NCBI RefSeq assembly: GCF_019175385.1
Contig: NC_083338.1
Coordinates: 67,116,884 to 67,180,883 of the forward strand
Source of the DNA: Lycium barbarum
Lineage: Eukaryota > Streptophyta > Magnoliopsida > Solanales > Solanaceae
Reading direction: 5' to 3'
Length of the DNA stretch: 64,000 nt
Shown piece by piece: positions 12,079 through 22,918 of this stretch (position 1 is the stretch's first letter; each line of letters begins with the position of its first letter). The notes under the pieces are model-generated. The model did not search any database. It had not been told where the DNA came from and worked only from the letters and a program-made list of their open reading frames with translations. The translations under genes were made by a program, and so were the position numbers.

Positions 12079-12464
12079 CTAGGACAAAGGACTGGAGTAG
12101 GGCGTAACACTCTCCGGAGAAGCCTGTCTAACATAATGCTCCACTACAGGAGCTGCTGGCATGTCCTCGGGGACCTCCTCCTCCGGCATCCCAGAGGAAT
12201 GCTCTAGTGGCTTAGCATCGGGGCTATCCTCCTCCCTGGGGGTTCTGGAGGTATCGTCGCTGGGTCCTCCGAGTGGTCAGTATCATAACTATCTTCTCTG
12301 GGATCCGCTGCTCTGGGAATCAGAAACTCGGGAGGAATTGTCTCTGGATCCTCCGAAGGGTCTGTCTCAATCGAGTAGCTGGGGATCTGCCTACTCGGTC
12401 CTGGTGACGTCCTATGGGCCTTCTTAGCACCCCTATCCCCATCATCAGAAGGACTCCTCTTCAT
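12079..12464 (-). pseudogene. Short acidic proline-rich ORF of element D, one frameshift; unrecognised
   Basis: It starts at ATG 12464 (MKRSPSDDGDRGAKKAHRTS...), about 270 bases inside the primer-site LTR end, where gag would begin. Reading is open to a C-run at about 12237-12241, where one missing base shifts frame. In the next frame it stays open to a TAG at 12079-12081, about 128 codons in all. It contains a 13-residue repeat (TDPSEDPETIPPE and TDHSEDPATIPPE) and is rich in P, E, D and S after a basic start. It does not resemble the gag of A, J or E beyond a general proline/acid bias. I do not recognise it. Chance opening is possible but the internal repeat argues against it. Confidence 0.45.
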
Positions 12465-12651
12465 TCTTTGTCAATCCGCAATCACCTGCAGGAAGAGGGT
12501 CAGAAACATTTTTCCCAAATACTGACACTTCTGCTCTTCTGGAGCCTCGCTGCAGATACAGCAATTCGTAGGAAACATCCTAACCATACAGCTTTATCGC
12601 ACGATCTAAGATCCGAAGAAGGGTAACATCCTAGATGTCCTGTAGCCTCCT

Positions 12652-12685
12652 GTTTATAGATGTGGTGCACAACACACCGATAAAC
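12652..12685 (-). other. Leader stem-loop of D with palindromic loop GTGCAC
   Basis: Arms GTTTAT/ATAAAC (one arm reads GTTTATAG on the plus strand), inner GTGTG/CACAT stem, loop hexamer GTGCAC at 12665-12670. It is retained in an element with no gag, as expected for a packaging or dimerisation signal. Confidence 0.62.
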
Positions 12686-12729
12686 AAGACTCTACTAGAC
12701 ACGGCCTGTAGACATACCGAGGACTAACC

Positions 12730-12741
12730 GCTCTGATACCA
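12730..12741 (-). promoter_or_regulatory. Primer-binding site of D (initiator-Met tRNA)
   Basis: TGGTATCAGAGC on the minus strand, four bases from the LTR. It sets the element orientation. Confidence 0.92.
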
Positions 12742-12745
12742 CTTC

Positions 12746-15700
12746 TGTCACGACCCAACCCCGTGGGCCGCGACTGGTATCCTAACTGGATACCCATACG
12801 TACCTACCTGACAGAATCGGCGTACCAGACAGAATATTTCAAATAGGTGTTTACAGATTCAAGCCAATTCAGATACGGCGCGCGCGAAAATATATATACA
12901 TATGCATACTGAAACTTTTGCATAAGCCGATGAGGGTAACATAACAGACCGAGTCACAAAATCGTACGCATCTACCTGAACAGATATAACCCGTAACCCA
13001 CATACATATCTACAGGCCTCTACAGACATACAGAATCAGATGACGGGACAGGGCCCCGCCGTACCCCAAAATACCATACATACAGAGTCTACAGATGACA
13101 GAAGATATATACCAAAAGTATTTGCTCCGGATTAAAGGAGCTCTTCCAAAATAGCAGAATCGATGCCCTAAACTGGCGGCGTATCTCCAGGTGCGTCTGT
13201 ACCTGCGGGCATGTAACGCAGCCCCCGAAGAATCGGGGGTCAGTACGAAAAATGTACCGAGTATGCAAAGCAGAAACATAACAAACATAATCATAGTCTG
13301 AACCGGAATCATGTATATATATAGCGGACAGAACCATAAATCGAACGGACGGACGGAATCATAATCCCAACAGACGGACAGAATCATGGTTCAGACAGAC
13401 AGATAGAACCGTAACCATACAGACGTACAGAATCAGAATCCATACGGACATACAGAATCAGAATCCATACGGACATACAGACAAAATCGTAATCCAGACG
13501 GACGGACAGAAGTATGCCGGACAGAATTATGCATGCAGAGTCATACAGAATCGTACAGAATCATACAGAATCATACAGAGGCATGTGCTTATATAAATGC
13601 TGGTGGCACATGCATACATACATACAGATCCCGGCCCTGTCTGGGGGCGCGGTAATAGAACCCGGCCCTTTTAGTACGGGACGCGGTGGACAGACAGAAT
13701 CAGATCAGATCATATGCCATCCCGGCCGCCATCCCCATACACAGATCATAATATCATAGTCATACAGATATAACAGATCCCGTCCCGCACGCCGAAGGAC
13801 GCGGTGAACAATGCAGAGGAACATGCACGATAACAGAACCTGGCCCGGGACGCAGTGAAGGAATGCATTGAGACAGCCACGAACAGATTAATGAGAAACC
13901 ACATACATACATACTCAACATACAGACTCAATCAAACTGAAGGGTGCCAAACAGCGAGTCAAGTCAGAGTATCTGGATAGTATGCATAATACGCGCCTAT
14001 GTGCTACTTGGAAGGCACGACAGATTTTTATCAGGATCAGATTCTCAGATGTCCAGATGTTTTCTGAGAAAATCTGATAGAACCAAAGTAATTAAGGTTA
14101 TACAGAAGGCATCGGGCCTTGTGGGCCCGCCTCGGACCAACTCGGGGCGACATATGTAAATTACTGATAATAGACCTTATGAGGTCATCCATAATCATTT
14201 GGAAGTGTTCCGACTCCGTTTGGGAAGGTTTCGTGCAAAAGTTTAGTTTGAAGGCATTTTATAAGGAAATGGTTTCAATTGTACTGAAGGAATTGGAACG
14301 GATTTCCATCTCGAATTCCGAGAAACGGAGTCGTACTTAAGGCTCGCGGCCGAGCCTATTACATCCAGAACATGCCTAAGAATCAAGGGGAAGGCTTTAC
14401 ATTCCTCGAGTGCGCCTTACGCTCGCTTGGCTTCAATTCCAATTTCGTCCAAAATCTAGAAATGGTCAAGTTTACCAATTGTTAATTTCAGACTTTAAGA
14501 CTCCAAACTTCATACATACTTGCCTACCGAAATTTCGACAGCATTTCCCCTATATATATAACAGCCCCGAGACTTAGCTCGGCTTGGTTCATCAACACAG
14601 CAACCAAGAAACAACATCAATAACAACAACAAGCATAACATAATACACGATATGGCTTTACTAGCCGTCTTTCCGGCATAACGAAACATCTTTCGTTTCA
14701 ACCTTACACATCCAAACCAATCCTACCATTTTCATATTCAACACTTATCAAGATCATTACAACATATTTCAGGGGCATATCATACCATTTTCACAAGATA
14801 TACACAAGATATACGCAATATACAAGTTTCCTACTAAGGGCAGATTTCGCCCACAACTTCCAATCTTTTAGCATAAACATCCATAACATATTCTTACCTT
14901 CCAACTCCATAAATGATAACCATAATTTGCATCTTCCTACTTTCATTTACACATTTATATAAACCATAATAAAGTTAAATAATTTCCTTCAACAACTTAA
15001 TAACCATTCTTCCATAACAACAAAAACGATTATTCTTTCATTCACTTCACAATTAACACAATTAACATGCTAACAAAATTTAGTTCACCTTCCAACATCA
15101 ACACACCACACCGCCACATACTATATTCTCCAACTTCCATTAATTCATTCAACTTTCATTTCTAATACAATTCCCACATTAACAACAACTAGATTTCAAC
15201 ATAAATTCAAGTCACCATTAACATGCAATGCAAGCATATATACGGCCAACATGCATACAACCCCAACACACAAAATTTTTATGCTTTTCATTCATTTACA
15301 CACACTACATCATACATACATCTCCCATAACAGAACAAAAGCATAAAATTCTTACCTTTCCTTCAAGTTCTTCACTTGCTACAAAAATCACTTTCTTGCC
15401 AAGATACTTATACCACCTTGTAGAGGACCTTGCACTTAGTAGTATTACACCAAAATTACAATTTTTGGGTTCAAGATTGAAGGGCTAGAATTTTTTTCTT
15501 TTTCTTTCCTTTCTTTCTCTCCCTCACCCGAAACCTCCTCCTCTTTTTGTTCTTGCTTTGCTTTTTTTTTTCTTGCTTTCTCTTGAAGCTTCTACAAGAT
15601 ATAGATGACTTAATAGATAATTGTCACATGGAAAAATAATTCCATGGACTTGGGTCAATGCTTGGCCGGTTGGGCCTCTCCTAATTGGGCCTCATTTTTT

Positions 15701-15905
15701 TTTTGAGTCCAATAGGCTAGATTTCTTGTAATTCATGGCACAAGTTTCCAAAATTACAACTTTGCCCTTGGCGTCCTTTCATAATTCCACACCAATGTAT
15801 TCATAGCCAACACATTCATACCAAGTAAGGTCCAATTATGGCCTTATTCATTACAAGTCAAGTTATCTCAAATTTTTCGAATATGCAAAAATGCCGGATG
15901 TAACA
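12746..15905 (-). repeat. 5' LTR of element D
   Basis: Pair of 6461-9628 with the same order of blocks; hairpin module at 13203-13258. Small differences include a shorter T-run near 15690 and scattered substitutions. No gene lies within. Confidence 0.9.
13203..13258 (-). other. Three-hairpin module, D 5' LTR copy
   Basis: Same stems as the 3' LTR copy; the middle stem loop reads GAAGAAT instead of GAAGAAC. Confidence 0.6.
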
Positions 15906-16516
15906 ATATACATATTTATGCATTTATGATATGATGATAATTGTAAGTAAGTCAGCATGCATCACCTCCTTTTCTATGTAACAGTCAGATACAGATGTTC
16001 CTCATTGATGTGATATTATTGCTTATGCCTCTCATACTTAGTACAATGTTCGTACTGACGTCCCTTTTCTTTGGACGCTGTGTTCATGCCCACAGGTAGA
16101 CAGGGAGGCGATCTTGCCCCAGATTCGTAGGAGCTGTCAGCAGTTGAGAGCACTCCATTGTCCCGGAGGTGCTTATGATTTTTTTTCCTTTCCTGTTCAT
16201 ATATGTTTCGGGCACGACGGGGTCCTGTCCCGTCCATATGTCTAGTACTCTAGTAGAGGCTCGTAGGTACGTAGTGTGGGTGTTATGGTCTCACAGGATT
16301 GCTATTATGTGTATATATGCATATGGGTATATTTTATGTTAATGACCAAAAAGGGTTGTGCATATTAAAGTATTTATGTTTTCGAAGAAAAATGACTTTC
16401 TTGTAACCTGAGTATAGTATGGGTAAAGGCATTAGACGGGAGTGATAGGCAGTAGAATGAGGGGTGCTCGGTGGTTAGCCCCGGGTACTCGTCGCGGCCC
16501 TGGTCGGGTCGTGATA
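15906..16516 (+). repeat. LTR I, right part
   Basis: Continues LTR I after the D insertion (its first five bases are the second ATATA copy). It holds the module at 16040-16095 and a GACGGGGTCCTGTCCCGTC inverted repeat at about 16216-16235. It ends GGTCGTGATA, against GGTCGTGACA in E. No primer site follows, so the DNA to the right is the target, not the interior of I. Confidence 0.8.
16040..16095 (+). other. Three-hairpin module, LTR I copy
   Basis: AGTAC-N7-GTACT, then GACGTCC...GGACGC around a TTTTCTTT loop, then CTGTG...CACAG. Each stem matches one in the minus-strand LTRs with changed pairs. Confidence 0.6.
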
Positions 16517-16690
16517 GAATCAGCCTCTTCTGTTTTGGGAAGGAGAAGAAGTATCTAGTATTTGCATCCCCTACTTTAATCCAATTCACCTTACTTCTTT
16601 GAATCAGGAATTCCTCAGCCAGTTTGGATGATTGCCTATGCTTCACCCTAAGCCTCTTTTCTTTTTGTTGCAGGGTCATGTCAAGCATAG
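16517..16690 (-). pseudogene. LINE ORF2 fragment (endonuclease-RT linker)
   Basis: The minus-strand translation contains EEFLIQRSKVNWIKVGDANT followed by RYFF. This matches the plant LINE-1 motif of the type RQKSRxxWLKxGDxNTKFFH, just upstream of the RT domain. Only this short piece is readable; the LTR I end cuts it on one side and decayed DNA lies on the other. No catalytic residues are present. Confidence 0.65.
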
Positions 16691-16899
16691 GAGCGATGCC
16701 TTATGGAGACTGCTCTGATCTTTTCTTTGAATCGGGAATTCTTCTTGACATCTTAGCATTTCATCTCTATCCTCTTCTGCCTCATTTATTATATTTTTAA
16801 AATTCTATGGTGCTGTCTCTTCAATTTTTGTTTCAACATCTTAAGCTTCCTTACAATCTGGAACATCTTGTAGCTCACGATTTTGCTTGATATCTTTGC

Positions 16900-17427
16900 C
16901 ATGGTTTCTTCTCTTCAGAGATTTATCACTTCTTCAAATCAATCTTTGAAACCGGCGAGTGAGATACTCCATTTCTGATTCTTCAGCGTAGATTGAATCT
17001 CTTCTACTCTCATTAGCCAGAGCATTTCTTTTCTCTTCCTTTGCCTCCTTTTCTTCCAAATCTGACTTTCTCGTAAGCTCATGTATCTTGAGGTAGCTAA
17101 TGAGTACTCAATTATCAGATTTTAGAGATCCTTTGTTTCAGTGATGATATTCACCTGGTTTAACCAAGATTCTGGAAGTACATCAAATAGTTTGTGAACC
17201 AAAAGCCTTGTCTCAATGATTGACCCTAGAGAGTGAAGTTCATTTACGATTGAGCTAAATTTAGTATGCATGTCATGAATTGATTCGCCAACGTTCATTA
17301 TGAAAAAGTCATATTTTGAGGAGAGCATTTGACGGGCATCCCAGATTTCCTTTGCAGAAACACATTTGCTCCTAAGGCTTGATGATGCTGAGCTGGATTG
17401 TCCTTCTTCGTTTGATAAGACAGCCAT
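16900..17427 (-). pseudogene. gag: Ty1/copia-type gag fragment (UBN2-like), decayed
   Basis: The frame at 17122-17427 reads KEIWDARQMLSSKYDFFIMN, then ESIHDMHTKFSSIVNELHSLG and LPESWLNQVNIITETKDL. This is the core of copia gag proteins of the UBN2 type (KxxWDxL...E..EFxxRFxxIVNxLxxLG...LPxxW...I.E..DL). After a stop at 17122, frameshifted pieces (a lysine/glutamate-rich stretch, then EMEYLTRRFQ) can be followed to about 16930. The zinc knuckle is not seen. A separate family from the gypsy elements. Confidence 0.68.
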
Positions 17428-18480
17428 TAGAATGAACCTTTCTAGGTGATAACCTTTCAGAAAAGGCCTTCTCTAATAAAATTTTGTGTAGGTTGTGCGT
17501 CCACTAAACATAATACGGAGAGACCTGGTTGTGTACCAGTTCTTTTATGCAGTGTAGTAAGTAAAGAAGGAACGATTTTATCATGGAAAACTCCTTGCTC
17601 AAGGGATTAAAAACCATGACCTATGCTAGTAAGATTTTAACTCCACTAACCGAGCAACTTCAGATTACAACTCTATCGTAAGCTAGGAACTAACTCCTAT
17701 AATCCCTCACCCTTACAATAACGCATATGTAACCTAGGAACTAACTCCCTTAGTCCCTCAACCCTTGCAATACTCTGATTGCAAGCAACTACACTTAGCT
17801 AACTCTAGCTAAGGACACTAATACACTTAGACTAATCCTAGCCTAATATACCACTCAACAGCTTGAGGAAACACACTTCCAACAAGCACCCTTTGAGACT
17901 TTAAAATAGCTACAAACATGTTCTAAACAAGAAGAGTAGGTTTACAGTTTAAGCACAAACAAACAAAGATTTAAAACAACCTAAAAAACATAGACTAAAC
18001 TCATATCAGGATCTTGTTCTTCAGCTTGAAAGTAACTTTGTTCTGGCGATCACTTGAATTCTTGCGGCAGTAGTTTTTGCACAAATTAGATTAGGTTTTT
18101 TAAGTGATACACAATATGTTGCAACATGTTGTATATATAGTGGGAAGCATGTGGGATGGATAGAGACCACTTATTCAATATTTGACCTAAAGCATGGGCC
18201 AACTGTTGTACTTGTGTGCAGTGAGTAGCTCAGCTTTACAGCTGTCTCTTCTTACCATGTAAGATGCATAGAGAGCACATCACAGACTAAGTCTTTATCT
18301 GGTGCTGAATTAGTTTGACAATCATCAAAACACGAATGTGCTTGAGCTTATCAGGATGTGTGTAAGAGAATTCATGAGAATTTCACTATAAGAAAAGGTC
18401 GACATAAAAAATTCAAGTGAAGGTCGCTTGTAGTTAAGTTTTTTCTAAATTGTTTTGAACAAGGCCCAACTTCCAGTGAG
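17428..18480. other. Unassigned stretch; perhaps copia leader/LTR remnant
   Basis: No open frame. It lies 5' of the copia gag on the minus strand, where leader and 5' LTR would be. It contains a TATATATAG box-like run near 18132 and paired short repeats (CTAGGAACTAACTCC twice, about 17690 and 17736). LTR ends could not be fixed. Confidence 0.4.
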
Positions 18481-19170
18481 TGTAACGATCGGTTTATTTG
18501 GAGTTAGGGGGTGATCTATCTATGAAATTAAATTCTATGAGTCTAGTTTCCAACTCCGCAAACCGTTCGTCTATAGGACGTCAGAGTAAAGAGATATGAT
18601 CATTCTTCGAGGACTGTCAGGTCCAGTAAGGACCTCGTGATGCGAGCTCTATAGCGACCATGTTGGTCACAATGGAGGTCACCACGTGAGGTAAGGGGGG
18701 AAGTGGTTTTTATATAATAATATCAAATCATTTTAAGTTCATTTCACTTAGCTCTTTAATGATAATCAGTCCCAAAACCTCTCTAAAGTTCCTCCCAATG
18801 TCAAGGTGTGCATAGGTAAGTTATTCCAACTTCAAGATGATGATTTCCTCCATGATTTCATGATTATAACCTCAGGTTCTTCCGAATCATAACAAGACGG
18901 AGATTACTTCATGGTGAAGTAAGGTCTCGGCAAGCTTTTAGGAAGGCGACCCAAGTTCGATTCGTCATCTATGACCTTCTACGAGATCGTGTGAACATCT
19001 AAGGTATGTATTTGTTAAGAACTCATGGGATGGTGATTGGAAGCCGTGAGATCGGGTCTAATAGTTTTGTAAACTAATTAAGAGATGTTTTATGTGGTAT
19101 AGAGACCGAGATGAGGTTAAATAGCTCATGTACAGCTTGGTAGTTATTAAAGGCGGTGGGATGTGGAGTA
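18481..19170 (+). repeat. LTR H, left part (plus-strand gypsy LTR)
   Basis: Begins TGTAACGATCGG and has splice-donor-like sites near 18815 (CATAG|GTAAGT) and 19004 (TAAG|GTATGTATTTG), the same two-donor layout as the other LTRs. It is cut at GAGTA (19166-19170) by element C and resumes at 27099. The left boundary is tentative, because no target duplication matching the right end was found. Confidence 0.5.
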
Positions 19171-19578
19171 TGTCACACCCAAACCTTGGTAGGGCATGAT
19201 GGGCACCGGACTCTCTTTAGAGTCGAGCGAACCCTAAGACATTCGCTCTTATTAAAACCTGTCATTTCAAAAATCTTTAAAACATGAAACTTTTCAAAGT
19301 AAAGATCACAGTTCTTATACAGATCATGAAAACTTTCAATCAATTATGTACTTCTTACCAACAGAAATTATATGAAAATGCATACTCTTTTAACACATAT
19401 ACATGATTTGCACTCCTCGACACCCTATCCACAGGACGCTGTCTGCAAAGTCTCTAGCATAGGCGAAATACCAAGATCATGAGTGCTCAGACTCGGCAAC
19501 ACTCCGGAAAGAAATGGAGCTCGCCAATCCCAATGGAACATCTTCTTCTAGTAATGTCTTCTACTCATCTGGGTGTAC

Positions 19579-19634
19579 CTGCGTGGCATGAAACGCAGCC
19601 CTCGAAGAAACGGGGTCAGTACGGAATATGTACT
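19579..19634 (-). other. Three-hairpin module, C 3' LTR copy
   Basis: CTGCGT...ACGCAG, a CCCTCG...CGGGG middle stem, and AGTAC...GTACT. Confidence 0.6.
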
Positions 19635-19856
19635 GAATATGTAAAGCGGTAATAAATTATAACCATCGCATAATTTAGGAAAGAAGAAGTCATAACCAAA
19701 CCCAATACCTACAGCCTTCGCTGGAAGAAACATAAATGTGTACACACAGTCTCAAAACAACCTTTAAGTAAATAATTCAGTCCAACCAACATCTTCAAAA
19801 TAAGTAATGCAATCTAACACACCTCCTTTAAGTAAATAATGCAATACCACACACGT

Positions 19857-20345
19857 GCCGCTTCCGGCATAGTAATGATAGCTCCTTCGGGCAGCCTCTT
19901 CCGGCTCAATATCAATAATAGCCCCTTCGGGCAGCCGCTTCCGGCTCAATATCAATAATAGCCCCTTCGGGCAGCCGCTTCCGGCTCAATATCAATAAGA
20001 GCCCCTTCGGGCAACCGCTTCCGGCTCAATATCAATAATAGCCCCTTCGGGCATAATAATAATTATAATGTAAACGTAACTAGTAAATGAAATGAAATAG
20101 TAAAACCTCGCACCCCTTTCGGAGTGGTTTTGAAAATATCACACTCAGACGTAAGCTGAGGCCGTAGCACACTCAGACGTAAGCTGAGGCCATAGCCCAC
20201 TCAGGCATAAGCTGAGACCATCGCACCCCCTTCAGAGTGGTTTTAGAAAGTTTAAATATTAAAATCTCACACCCCCGTCGGAGTGGTTTTGGAAAGTTTA
20301 AATAATAAAATCTCACACCCCCGTCGGAGTGGTTTTGGAAAGTGG
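19857..20345 (-). repeat. Mini-hairpin tandem array, C 3' LTR
   Basis: Five units of about 40 bp combine GCCGCTTCCGGC and GCCCCTTCGGGC, each a 4-bp stem with a 4-base loop. They are followed by CTCAG...CTGAG units and CACCCC...GGAGTGG units. On the transcribed strand the first two loops read GAAG. A regular series of more than ten small hairpins results. Confidence 0.75.
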
Positions 20346-21565
20346 CTTTATGTTTCCTTTAATACAAAACAAACTTTCTTGAAATCATTAATAAACCACA
20401 AACACGTTTCAAGAAAATCCGAGTTAGCATTAAGGGTTAACAACCGCACGCACAAGCCAAGCGGTGAGAAACTAAATGCCTTTCAAGTATCGTATGGACA
20501 TCATTCGTTATAAAACCTCTATGACCATTTTCAGGCAATTCGAGACCGTCTACAGAAGTTAGGGACATTGGCCAAAGGTTTCCTTTAATTATCGTACAAA
20601 AATAAATCAAATAGAGCAATACAAAAGGTCTCAGGAATTTGCGGGACCACCTCAGGTCAAGTCGAGGTGGCGTACATGAATTATGAACATTAGGCCTTGT
20701 GAGGTCATCTATGAAAGTTTCAGGGCAATCTAGTTCCATTTGTGAAAGTTACGGATGTTTAAACTATTTTTCCATCAAAATATAAAGTACCTAATTCAAT
20801 TACATTGAATGAATAAGGATCAAAATTAGGCTCAGATTTCTAGAAATAGAGTTTTCTCCGAGGCTTGTATCATAACCTATTATGTCTAGGACATGCCAAA
20901 AGAAAGAAAGGTAAGGCTTTACATACCTGTTCAACCTCTTATCAGCTACACTTATTCGCCCAAGCTCGTAAATCTACATTTGAGAGGATTCACACTAATG
21001 TTAGTCCTCTTATCACACACTTATCCCAAGTTTCAAATCATACTATTCTATATTCTGCCGAAAATCGGGCAGCATCTCCCTTGTTTATATGCCTAGCCCG
21101 AATTCTTAATTCAGCAACCAACAACAACAATTACAGTACCAACATCATTTATAATGTTTCCAAGTCCAAAATATCTCATAAAACAGCCCACACGCTATTT
21201 TCCAACTTTCATAGTTAATTAACTCAGTATACAATCATTTAATCAGGCTTTCATCGCGACTAAACCGGTATTAGCACAAATACAAAGAGATTCATACCTT
21301 TCTCCCTTTAATATTGTTGTATCTTCACCTTTTTACGCTAATTTTAGGCCACCACGCCCGATATATGATTCTGCAATGAAAACTATACGCTATCCGGACT
21401 GGAATTGGGAAATTATACCTGGTTTGGGTTAAAAATGGGTGTAAGAAGGTTGGGGAATTTTCTAGAGAAATTGGGGTGTTTTTTGGGTGCTTTGGCTCAG
21501 AAATAGGGGGCCTCCCCTTTTATAGAACGGTCCAGGTTCTGCCTGGACCGACTTAGTTTTCCTTC

Positions 21566-21600
21566 TGCGCGTTCGCGCCCCCTTTGGGCGCGTTCGCGCA
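21566..21600 (-). repeat. GCGCGTTCGCGC palindrome pair, C 3' LTR
   Basis: Two copies of the near-palindrome GCGCGTTCGCGC lie around CCCCTTTGGG. More copies are at 22074-22164. On the minus strand these lie in U3. Confidence 0.7.
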
Positions 21601-22073
21601 GCTCTGGTTTTTCTACCTGGACCTTTGTTCAGTAAAACGGTCATAACTCTTGATTATGATATCGTGTGAGGGCTCACGACCTATGGTTGGAAAGATATTT
21701 CAATTATCTACAACTTTTATTGCTGGGTGTTTTCCCAAATTTCAAACTTATAATGCCGTTTTTGCCCCTCCAAGTCATATCATCCGAAAACGTTTCCGTA
21801 AATCATCCTTTTGGAGGGCTTATGCCCATTTTTGGCTTATGGGTCCTTCTTAGGATTTGCTCAACTTTCCATATACTATTCGTACGTGTCTTCATATGTC
21901 CTTTATAAAACTCTGACGTGTGGGCCCCGCTTAGCTTGTAGCAACGAGGGCTTTTTGTCAAATAACATATGAACTAATTTACACCACATTGTCTCCAAAT
22001 GTCATATATATGTTATTATTACCTTCTTATAACACAACCTTCATTCCGAACTTAATTTTCAATCTTTTTGTTC

Positions 22074-22164
22074 AGCGCGTTCGCGCCACGTGGGGGAGCG
22101 TTCGCGCTTTATTGGCCCTTTGTCCTTCTGCGCATTCGCGCCACTCGCTGGCGCGTTCGCGCAG
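22074..22164 (-). repeat. GCGCGTTCGCGC palindromes, second cluster, C 3' LTR
   Basis: Four copies or near-copies (GCGCGTTCGCGC, GAGCGTTCGCGC, GCGCATTCGCGC, GCGCGTTCGCGC) in 90 bases. It is the counterpart of the U3 arrays in B, E and I but with an unrelated motif. Confidence 0.7.
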
Positions 22165-22528
22165 ACCATTGTCCTGGCTTGCCAGTCCAGCTTGTTTCGT
22201 CCATATCTCCTTATCCCGATGTCCGATTGAGGAGCGGTTTGTTGCGTTGGAATCTAAACTTCCCGAATTTCACTTTGGACTTCTTCTTTACTTCAAAAAT
22301 CTTAATATACTAAAACATATTATTCCTTTTCTATCCCTAACCTTTCCTCAATTTTACCATGAACCGCCTTGTGAATTTTCCTTTTTACCCTTAGCCTTTC
22401 TCAATATTTTCACATCAAAATTTTTATAAACAACTTGTGTATTAAACAAGATCAAAAATATGGCCTTGCCCTTAACTTCCCGCAATTATTTCAGATTTTC
22501 CGAATATGCAAAATTACGGGATATAACA

Positions 22529-22572
22529 TCCTCCCCCCCCCCCCCCTTTAGAACATTCGTCCTCGAATGTTC
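22529..22572 (-). promoter_or_regulatory. Polypurine tract and hairpin of C
   Basis: A G-run with A-rich start (minus strand) directly abuts the 3' LTR. It is followed by GAACATTCG-AGGA-CGAATGTTC, a perfect 9-bp stem (22551-22572). Confidence 0.88.
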
Positions 22573-22819
22573 AACTGATCTTATGGGGGTGTTTTAGTGC
22601 TTCGAGAGGGTCCCTTTTATAGCTGTCCTTTTCTCGTACTCATTCCTTGTATTTTACCCTATTTCCTTTATGATCGAACTCCTGGGTCTTCACATAAATC
22701 CTCATTCCGTGTCATGGGTTTTCTAATCAATTGTGCCAACTCATTATTCTTGTCCTTCGTACTCCCACATGTCCTTCCTATATTTGCCTCTTATATCCAC
22801 ATTTATGGAATTTTGGTAT
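22573..22819. other. C interior, no gene
   Basis: Aligns by eye with F from about 53664, including CCTCATTCCGTGTCATGGGT. No coding signal. Confidence 0.6.
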
Positions 22820-22918
22820 ACTTCCTAGGGGGTCACCCATCCCAAAATTACTTTTATCTTAGCACCCTTAACCTCGAAACTTCGATGAAATCCGGTGCCT
22901 TAATGTTGATATAATCGT
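22820..22918 (-). pseudogene. 5S rRNA-derived segment in element C
   Basis: The minus strand runs the length of plant 5S rRNA without gaps from CGATTATATCA to CCTAGGAAGT. The C-box part GGGATGGGTGACCCCC is intact and the A-box part reads GGTTAAGGGTGCTAAG with one extra change. It is about 900 bases downstream of the primer site, as in F. Confidence 0.83.

Larger units (their letters stand above)
6461..15905 (-). mobile_element. Element D: complete non-autonomous gypsy element, TSD ATATA
   Basis: Two LTRs (6461-9628, 3168 bp; 12746-15905, 3160 bp) flank a 3.1-kb interior (9629-12745). The 5-bp repeat ATATA is present on both sides (6456-6460 and 15906-15910), so the copy is intact and inserted into LTR I. 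The minus orientation is fixed by the primer site beside the right LTR and the polypurine tract beside the left LTR. No gag, protease, RT or integrase is recognisable. The interior holds a 45-bp-type tandem array, a 5S rRNA-derived segment, a short acidic frame and the conserved leader. The LTRs differ at few positions by eye, so the insertion is fairly recent. It must have been mobilised in trans. Confidence 0.92.
19171..22528 (-). repeat. 3' LTR of element C
   Basis: Plus-orientation ends are TGTCACACCC and GGGATATAACA. It contains the hairpin module (19579-19634), the mini-hairpin array (19857-20345), donor-like sites near 20927 and 21297, and CpG palindromes (21566-21600, 22074-22164). 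The 100-aa and 117-aa frames inside recur in both LTRs only because the LTRs are copies. Confidence 0.9.

Noticed and set aside
19857..20345. CRISPR-like look of evenly spaced repeats in the C LTR
   Set aside because: Eukaryotic LTR context, both repeat and spacer parts are repeated, and the same array occurs in the partner LTR.
20437..20739. 100-codon minus-strand frame repeated at 24999-25301
   Set aside because: Kept in both LTRs of C only as a copy; no known domain and no conservation between LTR families.
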